Below are positions 1-9,889 of a stretch of 64,000 nucleotides of DNA, piece after piece. This stretch comes from Saposhnikovia divaricata. Its lineage: Eukaryota; Streptophyta; Magnoliopsida; Apiales; Apiaceae. The notes under the pieces are model-generated. The model saw nothing but the letters and a program-made list of their open reading frames with translations. It did no database searches and had not been told where the DNA came from. The stretch's first letter is position 1, and the number at the start of each line of letters is the position of its first letter. The stretch spans positions 198,674,216 to 198,738,215 of the forward strand of contig CM071594.1 in NCBI GenBank assembly GCA_036435485.1, in the 5' to 3' direction. A program made the translations under genes and the position numbers.

Positions 1-1
1 G

Positions 2-307
2 AAGTTAGCCTATGAATTGGCTTTACCCCCGAGCTTACAGCAAGTACATAACGTGTTCCATGTGTCCATGCTACGACCGTACCATACCGACTTCCGACAT
101 GTGATAGAACATGATCAAGTGGATCTGCAACCAGACTTGACATATGTAGAGCAACCCGTAGAAATCATGGATAGAAAAGAACAGGTGCTGAGGAACAAGG
201 TTGTCAAACTAGTGAGAGTCTTGTGGAGGAATCAGAATGTCGAAGAATCAACATGGGAACTAGAGAGCGCAATGCGTGAAAAGCACCCCCAACTGTTTTC
301 AACCTGA
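2..307 (+). CDS. pol: Integrase C-terminus with chromodomain (partial pol, A1)
   Basis: This is the last 101 codons of a Ty3/gypsy polyprotein, open from the window edge to a TGA at 305-307. In order it holds the end of the post-core GPY/F region (LALPPSLQQVHNVFHVSMLR) and a chromodomain (YVEQPVEIMDRKEQVLRN, then LVRVLWRNQNVEESTWELE). In chromoviruses this module is thought to guide integration to heterochromatic chromatin. The reading frame has no start here because the protein continues upstream of the window. Unlike A2 and A3, no stop or frameshift is visible in this part. The polypurine tract follows 20 bp after the stop. Homology is clear; activity cannot be judged from a fragment. Confidence 0.88.
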   Translation, partial: KLAYELALPPSLQQVHNVFHVSMLRPYHTDFRHVIEHDQVDLQPDLTYVEQPVEIMDRKEQVLRNKVVKLVRVLWRNQNVEESTWELESAMREKHPQLFST

Positions 308-327
308 TTCTGGGACGGAATCCTTTT

Positions 328-340
328 AAGGAGGGGAGGC
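328..340 (+). promoter_or_regulatory. Polypurine tract of A1
   Basis: The purine run AAGGAGGGGAGGC abuts the LTR start TGTAAGAACC. This is the usual primer position for plus-strand DNA synthesis. The same sequence in inverted orientation borders the left LTR of A2 and the LTR of A3. Confidence 0.85.
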
Positions 341-2309
341 TGTAAGAACCCTAATTTTTGGTAATATTTCCTTTTTATTTAATATCTTTTGACATTATCA
401 TTATGGAACCTTTCTAGTCATCCCTGTTGATTTATAGAATTGATTGTCTAAGAAACTGCGTTGTTGCATTTATGATGTAAGATATACAGAGAGATTGTGA
501 AGGCAAGAGTCTTACTGTTAGTAATATTTATAAAGCTTGGGATTTGAGAATGGTTAGAATATTAAAGGATTTTTTAAGAATTATGACGAGGAATTTTGGA
601 CATTCGAGGAATTTACACAATAAGTACTTAAGGAATTATAGGGGAAATCTCTACGCGACGAAATATTATTACGAGAGAATAATTAAGTTACGATACGAAG
701 TAAGGATTAAATAACAAGCATTGGTGGGAGAATAATATTACAAGGAAAGGAATTACATGCAAGAGCCATGTAACTAGCTAGTTAGAAAAAAGGAACTAGA
801 AAACATAAAAGCAAAAGTGAATAGTGACTGGCATGGTGGATGATGTACTTAGGGGACAATAGGGCATGGATGCAACCTAGGCTAGCTTGGCAACATGTGA
901 CTACTCTTTACTAACCACAATAATACATATCATACTAGCATTTCTTTTTACCATTCCAACAAAACAAAAGCAAAAACACTCCCCCCCCCTTGAAACACTC
1001 CCCTGATGTCCTACCTTATATTGTTGGAAAGATAATTGAATGTAGTTTCTGGATATGTAAGATTCATAGCTAGGTGATGTGTGGATTTTTAGTTATGGCC
1101 GAAGGAGTGAATTTTGTTTCTGGACTATGGACTGCATTAAGTGACCCCCTTGTGAACCTTGTTTAACCACCATAAAATATATTTGGGATCATGGAAAAAT
1201 TTGAGAATGTAGGTAATGCAGTGGTGAAGACCACCCAAAAGGAATTGGATTAAAATATGAAATTTTGGATTTTATAAAAATGCTAGAGTGAAATTCGCGC
1301 AATGGAAAAAGGTCGATTAGTGGAACATTATTCTAGGGTTAGTGGTTATGGTTCGAACGTGGTAACTAAATTAAGTCGAGTAAGTGACGAGCGTAAACGA
1401 GTGATGTCATGGACCTATAGTGGGGCTAGGGAGTCATAAGACGAAGTCGTTAAGTTAATTTCGTACCCCCTTAAAACCCCGTAATTAGAAAGAAATTGTT
1501 AAGGTACTAACGAACGATTATTGTTTATGTATAGATCGTTCGAATCCGCACGCTCGACCACCCCAACCAAACCAAGGCAAGTATACTTTTCAAAACTTAT
1601 CCATATACAAGGACTTTTACTGTTGTGTTTGTAGTTTTCAAATTATATCAAATGCTATGTTTATCGAAGTATTGATGCAATTGAGATTGAACAAGTACAT
1701 GTATGCTTTTACCCCTTGGACTTAGATTGAAATGTTTTCTTCGGACAACGACTCTAGCAATAGAGGTCGTAGCGGTCCAAATATGCTATTGACCGGGGAG
1801 CGGTATATTATTGTATCATGATTAAATTGCGAAAACCCGAAGGGTCATTCGGGAAGTATCGTATACTTAAGTATTTATTATTTTTACATTATTATAAATA
1901 CTCAAAAAATATCTATCTTGGATTAAAAGCTTATTTTAATTAAATAATTATTTTATTAATTGTTTATATTAAATCTCAAAATATCATTTATTAATTATTG
2001 TTCATTATTTTAAAGACAAAACTAATCCAAGATACCTTCATCGTTTTCAAACTCGAATTCTTTCGAACCCAAAACATTTTCGAAAACCCCCGGTCAGGTT
2101 TTGCTTCTTGTACACTTTTCAAGAATCATCGGTCGACTGATGTCGAACCTCAATTACTCTGTTTTCAATCAAAATCAAGTTTTAAAAGAAAAGAAAAAGG
2201 GACTCTGGCAGGTGTGGGAACCGTTGACGAACGATTCCCGGGATGTGTAAGCGGCCGTGAGCCAGGCGGTCCATCACTTATTATTCCGGCCCAGGTGTTG
2301 CCGAAGGAT

Positions 2310-2390
2310 GATTACGGATGTAGTTTTCATCGAGGGTGATTACGGATGTAGTTTTCACCCGAGGGATAGTTACGGATGTAGTTTCTATCC
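2310..2390 (+). repeat. Three-copy 22-31 bp tandem repeat in A-family LTR
   Basis: Copies start at 2310, 2338 and 2369, each built on GTTACGGATGTAGTTT or GATTACGGATGTAGTTTT. The same three copies occur inverted in both A2 LTRs (about 23657-23737 and 47097-47177) and in A3 (about 50292-50371). The array is therefore a fixed part of the LTR family. Confidence 0.8.
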
Positions 2391-2392
2391 TT

Positions 2393-2402
2393 CTACCGGT
2401 AG
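2393..2402. promoter_or_regulatory. CTACCGGTAG palindrome in A1 LTR
   Basis: This perfect 10-bp palindrome recurs in all A-family and B-family LTRs here: 10299-10308, 23645-23654, 47084-47093, 50279-50288 and 58372-58381. A GATCATC-containing stretch follows each time in the LTR sense. Conservation between otherwise diverged LTR families suggests a cis-acting site. Its function is unknown. Confidence 0.5.
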
Positions 2403-3242
2403 AGAAGACCCGCGGATTATTGGACTTGGATGTGGCGACTGATCATCGTCAATCCTTGTCAGATTTTGTGTTTTCTTTAAGTCCCATTCCTCCATTTTGG
2501 AAAAATACTTTGACACTGCTTCTTAAGCTTTTGTGCCAAGTTGCCGATAGTGTTCTATTTTGATGAGAAAGATGTTGATTTAATGCAGTATCTTGAACTG
2601 CAAGTTTATTTTGAAAACAAGGGCACATATTGTTGCACCTTCGAGATTTATCAACTATGACAAGTGATTTTATAACTGATTGATACAAACAAATATATCA
2701 ACTGCCAATCATATGAGATGTATATTGCTTATCTTATATACATATTTCTTGCTGAGCTATAGTTGCTCACTCTTGCTTGTTTTCAAACTTTACAAACACA
2801 ACAGCTAAGCGAAATAGCAAGACCCAGGCAGACTGCTCGAAAGCAGGTGACTAGGCCCGAGCCTCCACTTGAGATTCCACCGGTAGGCCCCATTAGCCAG
2901 ATTGGTTGGCAGCTTTTGTTAGTACGTCTTATTTATCAGCATGACCTGTGCAAGGCAGTGTATCGTAACAAACTTTCAAGCCGCCAGCTTCGCTTCATAT
3001 CGGAGTGTTGCCGGTAGCATAAATACTATTTAATTCGGTCTGTAATAACTCTGATAACTTTATTACTGTTTAATCAATGTGTGACGTTTCTGAGGCTCTA
3101 ACCTGTGTGTGTGAGTGTGGTGTGAGTTTATTGTGGGGTCGATAGCTGTGTTATATATATTGTGTGCAAGAACAGGTATGTTATTAATGGAAAATGGACC
3201 GTGAGCGCCTAGATCTCCGACCCCGGATCTGGGGGCGTCACA

Positions 3243-3813
3243 ATCCCTCTAGCTCTTTCTTTGTTAATATGAAAGTCTCTAGGGATTCTCATCTATTCTC
3301 GTATAAGATCTCAAGTAATTCTTCCAATCCGTCTTACTTTCTGGTACTATATCCAGTAGTCCGGCTACGAATCCAACATGAATCTTCAGTTCTCTTGCTA
3401 ATAGCTCAGTTCGTTTTGCTCACTTTTCTAAGAACCATACCTTAATCATCACAATCTTTCTGGCTGCGGCCCTCATTCCTCAAGGGTAAGTTTCTTATCC
3501 TAACAGGATTTTCCTTATCTGCTGGAACCTCTTCCGGGTCTCCAGTAGGGTACTCCATCGAATTTACCCGCTGATCTTTAGCCTATAAAACATCTTCGCG
3601 CTGCTGCTCGTATGCCTCAAGGTATGTCGCCTTACGATATCGAGCTAAGTTACTATCATGATACTTAAGAGTTCCCATAAGGGTTTTATATGTCAGCACT
3701 ACATTATGTAGTCCAACTATGAACTTGGCAAGAGTTCTTAGTATCTTAGTGAATTTATTCTTTTAACGTCGCCTCATCTCTGGGGATTATAACGTACGCT
3801 CTGATACCATTTC
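3243..3813 (-). mobile_element. B-minus: 5' internal remnant next to its primer site
   Basis: This stretch lies between the A1 LTR and the B-minus 5' LTR, so it is the start of the internal region of a minus-strand gypsy-type element cut by A1. Read on the minus strand from ATG at 3678 it gives 78 codons to a TAA at 3442-3444, with one in-frame TAG at 3583-3585. The residues are charged (for example YLEAYEQQRED). This may be a decayed piece of gag, but I do not recognise the family. The rest shows no gene. Confidence 0.55.
3798..3809 (-). promoter_or_regulatory. Primer binding site (initiator tRNA-Met type), B-minus
   Basis: On the minus strand this reads TGGTATCAGAGC, the common plant retrotransposon site complementary to the 3' end of initiator tRNA-Met. 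It lies 4 bp from the LTR end, which shows that the LTR at 3814 is the 5' LTR of a minus-strand element. Confidence 0.85.
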
Positions 3814-4004
3814 TGTAACACCCCCAGATCCGGGGTCCGGGATCTGGTCGTTACGGTCCCCATTTCTATCCACAATACTTGAACTTACATCAACATAAAA
3901 TAAATTACATCTTTATGACCCAACACACCAATATAAAACACACCTGTTATAGTCCCAGAGATGAAATCAGAGTAACAATCAAATTTTATTAATCACATTA
4001 TGAG
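3814..4004 (-). repeat. B-minus 5' LTR, left segment
   Basis: It starts TGTAACACCCCC next to the primer site and is cut at 4004/4005 by element C. The LTR resumes at 9890. The terminal bases resemble those of family A (TGTAACGCCCCC), so A and B are related gypsy lineages. Confidence 0.75.
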
Positions 4005-5521
4005 TGTTAACACTAAAACACGCAAGCGTACGTGGTCACAAGTAATATAGATAGAAGTTAAGTTCGTTCCCACAGAGATCTGGTTAGGTTTCAATTCAGT
4101 TCATGCACCTATGCAACAATGTATGATTATTATTCACTGCTAAGACAAATAACAAGATTAAGTTTTTACTAACTATAATTAACTAGGATACAAATTAACA
4201 AACTACAAATTACTAACTAATGAGAATTAAAATTGAATTACTTATATGCAAGAAAACATGGAATCCTAACTTCATTAAATACTTCGCTTAGAACTGACGC
4301 CTTTAATCACCATATGCAATGGTTATGATATCTGATCGGATAACACGAAACAAGTACACGCTACCTTTCAGCATACGTATACCAAACTAAACATACATCC
4401 ACAAAAGAGATAGAAGATGAATAGACACCAATTATGCTTAGACCCTATATGTCTATAGAATTTGAAAACATAATGGTTGAAGAACAAGTTATCCATAAAG
4501 ATCACATAGGTCAATATAAGTATTTTCATCTCATACTACGAATCATATTGATAAACAATCATGAACCTATGCTAGCATGGCAAGTTCTAAATCTTAAGAT
4601 CCACTTTCACTTCACAAGAGATTAACAATTTAGATGTTCATGACGCATCTATCAATTAAGCATAACCATACGAGGATATCAAATATACATCACACACAGA
4701 TCTTTAAGGCATCAAGATACTAAGCTCCTTAAATAAATCCGTTAGAATCCCATGACAACGATTAGCTCATAATCGAACCGCTCGTCATCATGGGATCTAA
4801 TGAAACCATGATAGAAGACAAGATATGAAAGAAAGAAATAATATTAATAAAACAAAGAGTTGAGAAAACAAATCTATGATACAAAAGATGAAGTAGATCT
4901 AGATCCGTTGCTTGTCACGAGCGTTGAATCTTTCTCCCCTTTTCTCCCTTGCAGATCTAAGCTATATTATGTACAAGATATCTAATTGTCTAAATTTCTA
5001 ATTGTCTAATTGTCTAATTTACAAGGGGTTGGATGTGTTTATATAGGCACTCCAAGTCTTGCCCAGCAAGAAATTGCCTTCTATTACAATTAGAATTCGA
5101 TTAAGGTACTAAAAACTGCCCAAAATACAATTAGAACTTGAAAGGGGCAAAACAATAAATTCTCTGCTCCCATCAGTCTGCTTATCACGCAGATTGCACC
5201 CACCACACGCAACTTACACGTGCGAATCCTGTCCTAAGTTGTAGAAAATCTTTCAGGCTTCGCGTGAGCTGTAAGATCGCTGAAAACGGACTTCTAGAAC
5301 TCCAGATATGGCCGAAACAGTGTAGACTGCGCAACCTTCCCGGAAAATTCGAATTTTAATAAATTAATCCTCCAAACACAATAGAAGCATCAACCATAAT
5401 CGATATTCTTGTAAATCTGCACAACTAAGCAAAACACATCAAACTATAACAAACTTGAGTCCAAGACAATCAATTTAAGCCGAATTGAAGCGATCCAAGT
5501 GGATATAAAATCCACTTATCA
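4005..5521 (-). repeat. C 3' LTR (left copy, 1517 bp)
   Basis: It runs from TGTTAACACTAAAAC to CCACTTATCA on the plus strand and lies next to the polypurine tract. It is a direct repeat of 8447-9889 with a few percent differences, several of them CpG changes. It contains two inverted repeats also present in the D LTR, at 4747-4796 and 5497-5517. The short ORF at 4434-4625 is only a by-product of LTR sequence. Confidence 0.85.
4747..4796. repeat. Conserved imperfect inverted repeat in C LTR
   Basis: Arms ATCCCATGACAACGA and TCGTCATCATGGGAT can pair with two mismatches around a loop of about 20 bases. The same structure stands in the other C LTR (9189-9238) and in the D LTR (59222-59271), although the surrounding LTR sequence has diverged. 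Confidence 0.6.
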
Positions 5522-5537
5522 CACCCCCAAACTTAAA
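5522..5537 (-). promoter_or_regulatory. Polypurine tract of C
   Basis: On the minus strand it reads TTTAAGTTTGGGGGTG directly before the LTR start TGATAAGTGG. Element D has the same sequence in the same place (60715-60730). Confidence 0.8.
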
Positions 5538-7685
5538 CCGATGCTTGTCCTCAAGCATAAACAATTACTACTAACTAACTAGTGCCACTTCCGTAGGTGA
5601 TCACAGTTGCATTTGGCATATGCAAGAAGCCCTTTAAACCCCTAGGCAGCCCTAGTGGACGAGTAAGGTCTCGTGAGGGCCTATAGCGAATGTACCCACA
5701 AAATCCATTTAACCTAATGCAATGCAATGCATGAATGCAACTAATATGAAAATGCAATTAATCTAATACTAATATCCTACCATACCATCAAATCTTCTCA
5801 TGCCATATCAACTTAAGAATCAAAGTAAATACACAATGTCTTGGTGTCGAAAGTGCTAGTATTCACATAGTCTACTCAATGAACATGCATAAGTTCTCAC
5901 AAGTCCATGTCAAGTGTAAGAATAAGTTAGTAAACATGCTAAGCCTACAAGAGTACATCTTTGAGACAAAACTCGGGATCTCATACGCAAAAACAAGCAA
6001 ACACTCACAATCCACTCACAAAAGAATATTCACTCAAGAACAAGGGTAAGTGTATCACTCAATTCCAACAAAATCATAAGCATGCTTGACATTTGGTATC
6101 AATCTAACTCTTAACACAACATACATCAATGACGATAATCAAAAGGTCTTTATTTGGATTGTAACGGGGCTAGGGACAAGGTATGTCAGATAAGCCAAAA
6201 CAGGTGAAGTGTCAAAAGCTAGTAGGAACTTATAATAAATCATACACAACCACCTATTTTTCCTCCCATACTTTTCTCAACAAAAACACTCGACTAGTCG
6301 ACTAAAGTAGGATCACAATAAACACAAACATGCTCTCATAATATAATTTTTTTTTTTCTCTTTTTTTTTTCTGTTTTTTTTTCTCTTTTTCTTTTTTTTT
6401 TCCGAGAGCTAAAACAACAATAATATAGACAATAACAATGATCCCATGATTTTATTACACATGCCGACTATCAAGTAAACAACCAAACCCAATTTCAATA
6501 TTTCCCCAAAAGTATGACCAACAATAAACCCCGCCTTGCACACCTTATTACTCCCTTAAGCACTCTACTAGCCTTTGACAATGTAGGTTCAAAATAATGT
6601 AGGCCAATACAAGAAAAAGTTCTAGGCAAGTAATGTGGTATGTCACCGAAAAAAAAATAGGATTAAGCTCAACGGGTTAACTAATTGATCATGTAAACAT
6701 GGTGTGGTAATATGAGAAAATATGCGGTTACTCCTAAATGCCTTTATCATTTTAATCGTTAAATAATGTCATGCGTTTCAAGAAAGACCTCAAACAACTG
6801 CTAGCAATGCAAACAATCCGTGGACACTCAAGCAAACGAATAAAATTGCAACAGATATGCAATAAGGCTCAAAAACTCACTTGGTGGAAAAACATACTCA
6901 ATCCCAAACAAAAATCTCTCTAATGCACCTACTTGTATTCAAAGCATGCAAACTAAATCAACTTGCACATATTCATGTCCTTCTAATCACTTACAACATT
7001 CAATAAGTCTACTAGCTTCAACTTACTAGTGTATGTGTGTGTACAAGAACAAAGCATATCACTTCTAAATCAAAAGCGTCAACAACACAAAATTCCTATC
7101 AAGCATGGGTGCAAATGCAACTATTATGAACTCACATGATATAAAAACAGAATGTCCTATATGAAACAAACGTAGATAACACGAACATACATGCATAATT
7201 TACTACTACTAATATGCAAAGCATAAAATCCTACATGAACAAATAATACAACAACTACTACTAATCCCTCAAACCACCCCAAAACTTAAAATATTCAATG
7301 CCCTCATTGAATGGAAGTAAATACGAGGGAAAGTAGAAAACATACCAGTATACAACAATGCTTGGGTTGCCTCCCAAGAAGCGCTCGTTTAATGTCATTA
7401 GCTTGACGTTACTTCCAAGCCTCCATTAAGGATTATAATAGTTTTCCTGGTCCTCTCTTCGTGAGACTTCATCGTCATCACGACGGCACACTTTATGCCC
7501 CTTCTCCTCGCTTGGCCTATTCGTATAACAAATATGTCCTATTCCAATGCCTTCATCTGTTGACCCAAAATCTGTCAATTTGTAGAACAACACACACTCG
7601 CGGGCTTCGCTTGAATATAATGGAGGAGGGTAAATGTAAGTTGCTGAAGCCTTTGGTTCCTAAAAGAGAACTTCCTCCATTGGCT
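5538..7685 (-). other. Non-coding internal region of C
   Basis: No gene is visible on either strand. The region holds a 57-base pyrimidine tract (6347-6403, almost only T with a few C and one G). Near 7270-7310 and 7365-7430 are two blocks that match element D (near 61995-62025 and 62205-62255): CTTAAAATATTCAATG followed by CCTCATTGAA, and GGGTTGCCTCCCA followed by GAAGCGCT and TAGCTTGACG. In D these flank the end of pol, so they mark the 3' untranslated part of the lineage. Confidence 0.6.
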
Positions 7686-8336
7686 CTAATGCGCTACCTC
7701 CATCTTCACACTTTGGAACGTACATACCAATTCTTGAAATTTGCGTAGCTCATCAGTGTCCTCTTGGTACGCACATACCAATTCTTGAAATTTCTTTAGC
7801 TCATCAGTGTCTGTCCCGAATTGTGCCCTTTCCAAATCATCCACCTCACTAGCTTGATCAAATTCCTCACATGGCTTGTGAACGCTCACCTCACCTTGGA
7901 ATTTGTCTTCTTCAATTAAGCATGCAGTACCTTGCTCCAAGTCACCGTTATTTTCTGGAACTGCCTCTAATATGCATTGTTGTTTCTCTTGTTCCAAGGC
8001 ACTCAAAACTTGAGCAATTAGTGTCCCCATAGATTTGGTAGACTCCTCATAACTCTTTGCAAGCATCCTAATCTCCTCCATAGCATCAACCTCATCTGAC
8101 TGAAAAGTAGGAGTAGGTTGCTGATGTTGAAACTCTTCACTTCCAAAGAAATATGACCTATCTAGAACATATTGCTGGTACTGTTGAGGATGGTATGGAA
8201 AATATGGTTGTTCCTCATAAGTGACATATGGATCAACTCTTTCATAGTAACAATATTGTGAGGGATCATGAATGCCAAAACACCGCTCACATTGATAAGG
8301 CATGGATGTCCTCGAATATGCCCACCAACTAAACAA
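7686..8336 (-). CDS. Sole ORF of C, probable gag remnant (216 aa)
   Basis: The ORF starts about 85 bp inside the primer site, the normal place for gag, so the ATG at 8336 is plausible. Near the N-terminus CERCFGIHDPSQYC gives C-x2-C-x3-H-x5-C. This has the same total length as a retroviral zinc knuckle but with the histidine shifted by one. A tyrosine/glutamine-rich stretch follows (YFPYHPQQYQQY), then an acidic helical region. The C-terminus carries two adjacent copies of a 17-residue unit, DTDELKKFQELVCAYQE and DTDELRKFQELVCTFQS, from a 51-bp tandem duplication. No protease or pol follows. It may bind element RNA or be a non-functional leftover. I do not recognise it as a complete known protein. 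Confidence 0.5.
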   Translation of the reverse strand: MFSWWAYSRTSMPYQCERCFGIHDPSQYCYYERVDPYVTYEEQPYFPYHPQQYQQYVLDRSYFFGSEEFQHQQPTPTFQSDEVDAMEEIRMLAKSYEESTKSMGTLIAQVLSALEQEKQQCILEAVPENNGDLEQGTACLIEEDKFQGEVSVHKPCEEFDQASEVDDLERAQFGTDTDELKKFQELVCAYQEDTDELRKFQELVCTFQSVKMEVAH

Positions 8337-8420
8337 GATAGTTAAGAAAAAAAAAATCTGAGTCAGTGAACTCTAACGACCACTATTGACAAGCACATAA
8401 ACCAAAAATAAAACACCGAT

Positions 8421-8440
8421 GATCCCCGGCAGCGGCGCCA
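8421..8440 (-). promoter_or_regulatory. Primer binding site of C (tRNA-Asp type)
   Basis: On the minus strand it reads TGGCGCCGCTGCCGGGGATC, the type used by Athila/Tat elements in plants. Six bases separate it from the LTR end. Confidence 0.8.
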
Positions 8441-8446
8441 AAAACT

Positions 8447-9889
8447 TGTTAACACTAAAACACGCAAGCGTACGTGGTCACAAGTAATATAGATAGAAGT
8501 CAAGTTCGTTCCCACAGAGATCTGGTTAGGTTTCAATTCAGTTCATGCACCTATGCAACAATGTATGATTATTATTCACTGCTAAGACAAATAACAAGAT
8601 TAAGTTTTTACTAACTATAATTAACTAGGATACAAATTAACAAACTACAAATTACTAACTAATGAGAATTAAAATTGAATTACTTATATGCAAGAAAACA
8701 TGGAATCCTAACTTCATTAAATACTTCGCTTAGAACTGACGCCTTTAATCACTATATGCAATGGTTATGATATCTGATCGGATAACACGAAACAAATACA
8801 CGCTACCTGTCAGCATACGTATACCAAACTAAACATACATCCACAAAAGAGATAGAAGATGAATAGACACCAATTATGCTTAGACCCTATATGTCTATAG
8901 AATTTGAAAACATAACGGCTGAAGAACAAGTTATCCATAAAGATCACATAGGGCAATATAAGTATTTTCATCTCATACTACGAATCATATTGATAAGCAA
9001 TCATGAACCTATGCTAGCATGGCAAGTTCTAAATCTCAAGATCCACTTTCACTTCACAAGAGATTAACAATTTAGATGTTCATGATGCATCTAGCAATTA
9101 AGCATAACCATACGAGGATATCAAATATACATCACACACAAATCTTTAAGGCATCAAGATACTAAGCTCCATAAATAAATCCCTTAGAATCCCATGACAA
9201 CGATTAGCTCATAATCGAACCGCTCGTCATCATGGGATCTAATGAAACCATGATAGAAGACCAGATATGAAAGAAAGTAATAATATTAATAAAACAAAGA
9301 GTTAAGAAAACAAATCTATGATACAAAAGATGAAGTAGATCTAGATTCGTTGCTTGTCACGAGCGTTGAATCTTTCTCCTCTTTTCTCCCTTGCAGATCT
9401 AAGCTATATTATGTACAAGATATCTAATTGTCTAAATTTCTAATTGTCTAATTTAAAAGGGGCTGGATGTGTTTATATAGGCACTCCAAGTCTTGCCCAG
9501 CAAGAAATTGCCTTCTATTACAATTAGAATTCGATTAAGGTACTAAAAACTGCCCAAAATACAATTAGAACTTGAAAAGGGCAAAACAGTAAATTCTCTG
9601 CTCCCATCAGTCTGCTTATCACGCAGATTGCGCCCACCACACGCAACTTGCGCGTGTGAATCCTGTCCTAAGTTGTAAAAAATCTTCCAGGCTTCGCATG
9701 AGCTGTAAGATCGCTGAAAACAGACTTCTAGAACTCCAGATATGGCCAAAACAGTGTAGAATTGCGCAACCTTCCCAGAAAATCCGAATTTTAATAAATT
9801 AATCCTCCAAACACGATAGAAGCATCAACCATAATCGATATTCTTGTAACTCTGCACAACTAAGCAAAACACATCAAACTATAACAAAC
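8447..9889 (-). repeat. C 5' LTR (right copy, truncated)
   Basis: It repeats 4005-5521 until ATAACAAAC at 9889, then stops. The outermost ~110 bp, including the LTR terminus, are missing and B-minus LTR sequence follows. Because the U3 end is gone, the break came after insertion. Confidence 0.8.

Larger units (their letters stand above)
1..3242 (+). mobile_element. A1: 3' end of a Tekay/Del-like Ty3/gypsy chromovirus
   Basis: The window opens inside this element. The order integrase C-terminus, polypurine tract, 3' LTR shows a plus-strand element whose 5' part lies off the left edge. The LTR begins TGTAAGAACC and ends GGCGTCACA. The next bases (ATCCC, 3243-3247) are the expected right-hand target duplication, but its partner is outside the window. 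Everything after 3242 belongs to a different, minus-strand element, so A1 inserted into B-minus. The lineage call rests on the chromodomain and the long LTR. Confidence 0.85.
341..3242 (+). repeat. 3' LTR of A1 (2.9 kb)
   Basis: It is homologous to the A2 LTRs (22654-26283 and 46094-49736) and the A3 LTR, which are in the opposite orientation. At 2.9 kb it is about 0.7 kb shorter than those of A2. Most of the difference is one deletion near the C-run at 981-989, where the 5' leader-like part found in A2 is missing. The LTR holds the CTACCGGTAG palindrome at 2393-2402 and a three-copy short tandem repeat just before it. Small ORFs inside it also appear in the other LTR copies, but nothing marks them as genes. 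Confidence 0.85.
4005..9889 (-). mobile_element. C: non-autonomous Athila-like LTR retrotransposon
   Basis: It has two direct LTR copies (4005-5521 and 8447-9889), a polypurine tract at the left and a tRNA-Asp-like primer site at the right, so it is a minus-strand element of 5.9 kb. Its internal region is only 2.9 kb with one ORF of 216 codons and no protease, reverse transcriptase, RNase H or integrase. LTR ends, polypurine tract and several internal motifs match element D, which does carry pol. C therefore looks like a deletion derivative of a D-like lineage. It is inserted in the B-minus LTR. The right LTR lacks about 110 bp of its outer end and no target duplication is visible. Confidence 0.8.

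Noticed and set aside
2257..2442. Short ORF (ITDVVFIEGDYGCSFHP type) repeated in every A-family LTR
   Set aside because: It arises from the three-copy tandem repeat and recurs only because the LTRs are copies. Start, length and ending vary with small indels, as expected for non-coding DNA.
4434..4625. 63-codon ORF in both C LTRs and again at 8876-9067
   Set aside because: It is present twice because the LTRs are duplicates; it has no domain, and the homologous place in the D LTR is not open.
5719..5745. Short ATGCAATGCA-type direct repeats that could suggest a regulatory array
   Set aside because: Only two or three units in AT-rich non-coding DNA, with no counterpart in D.
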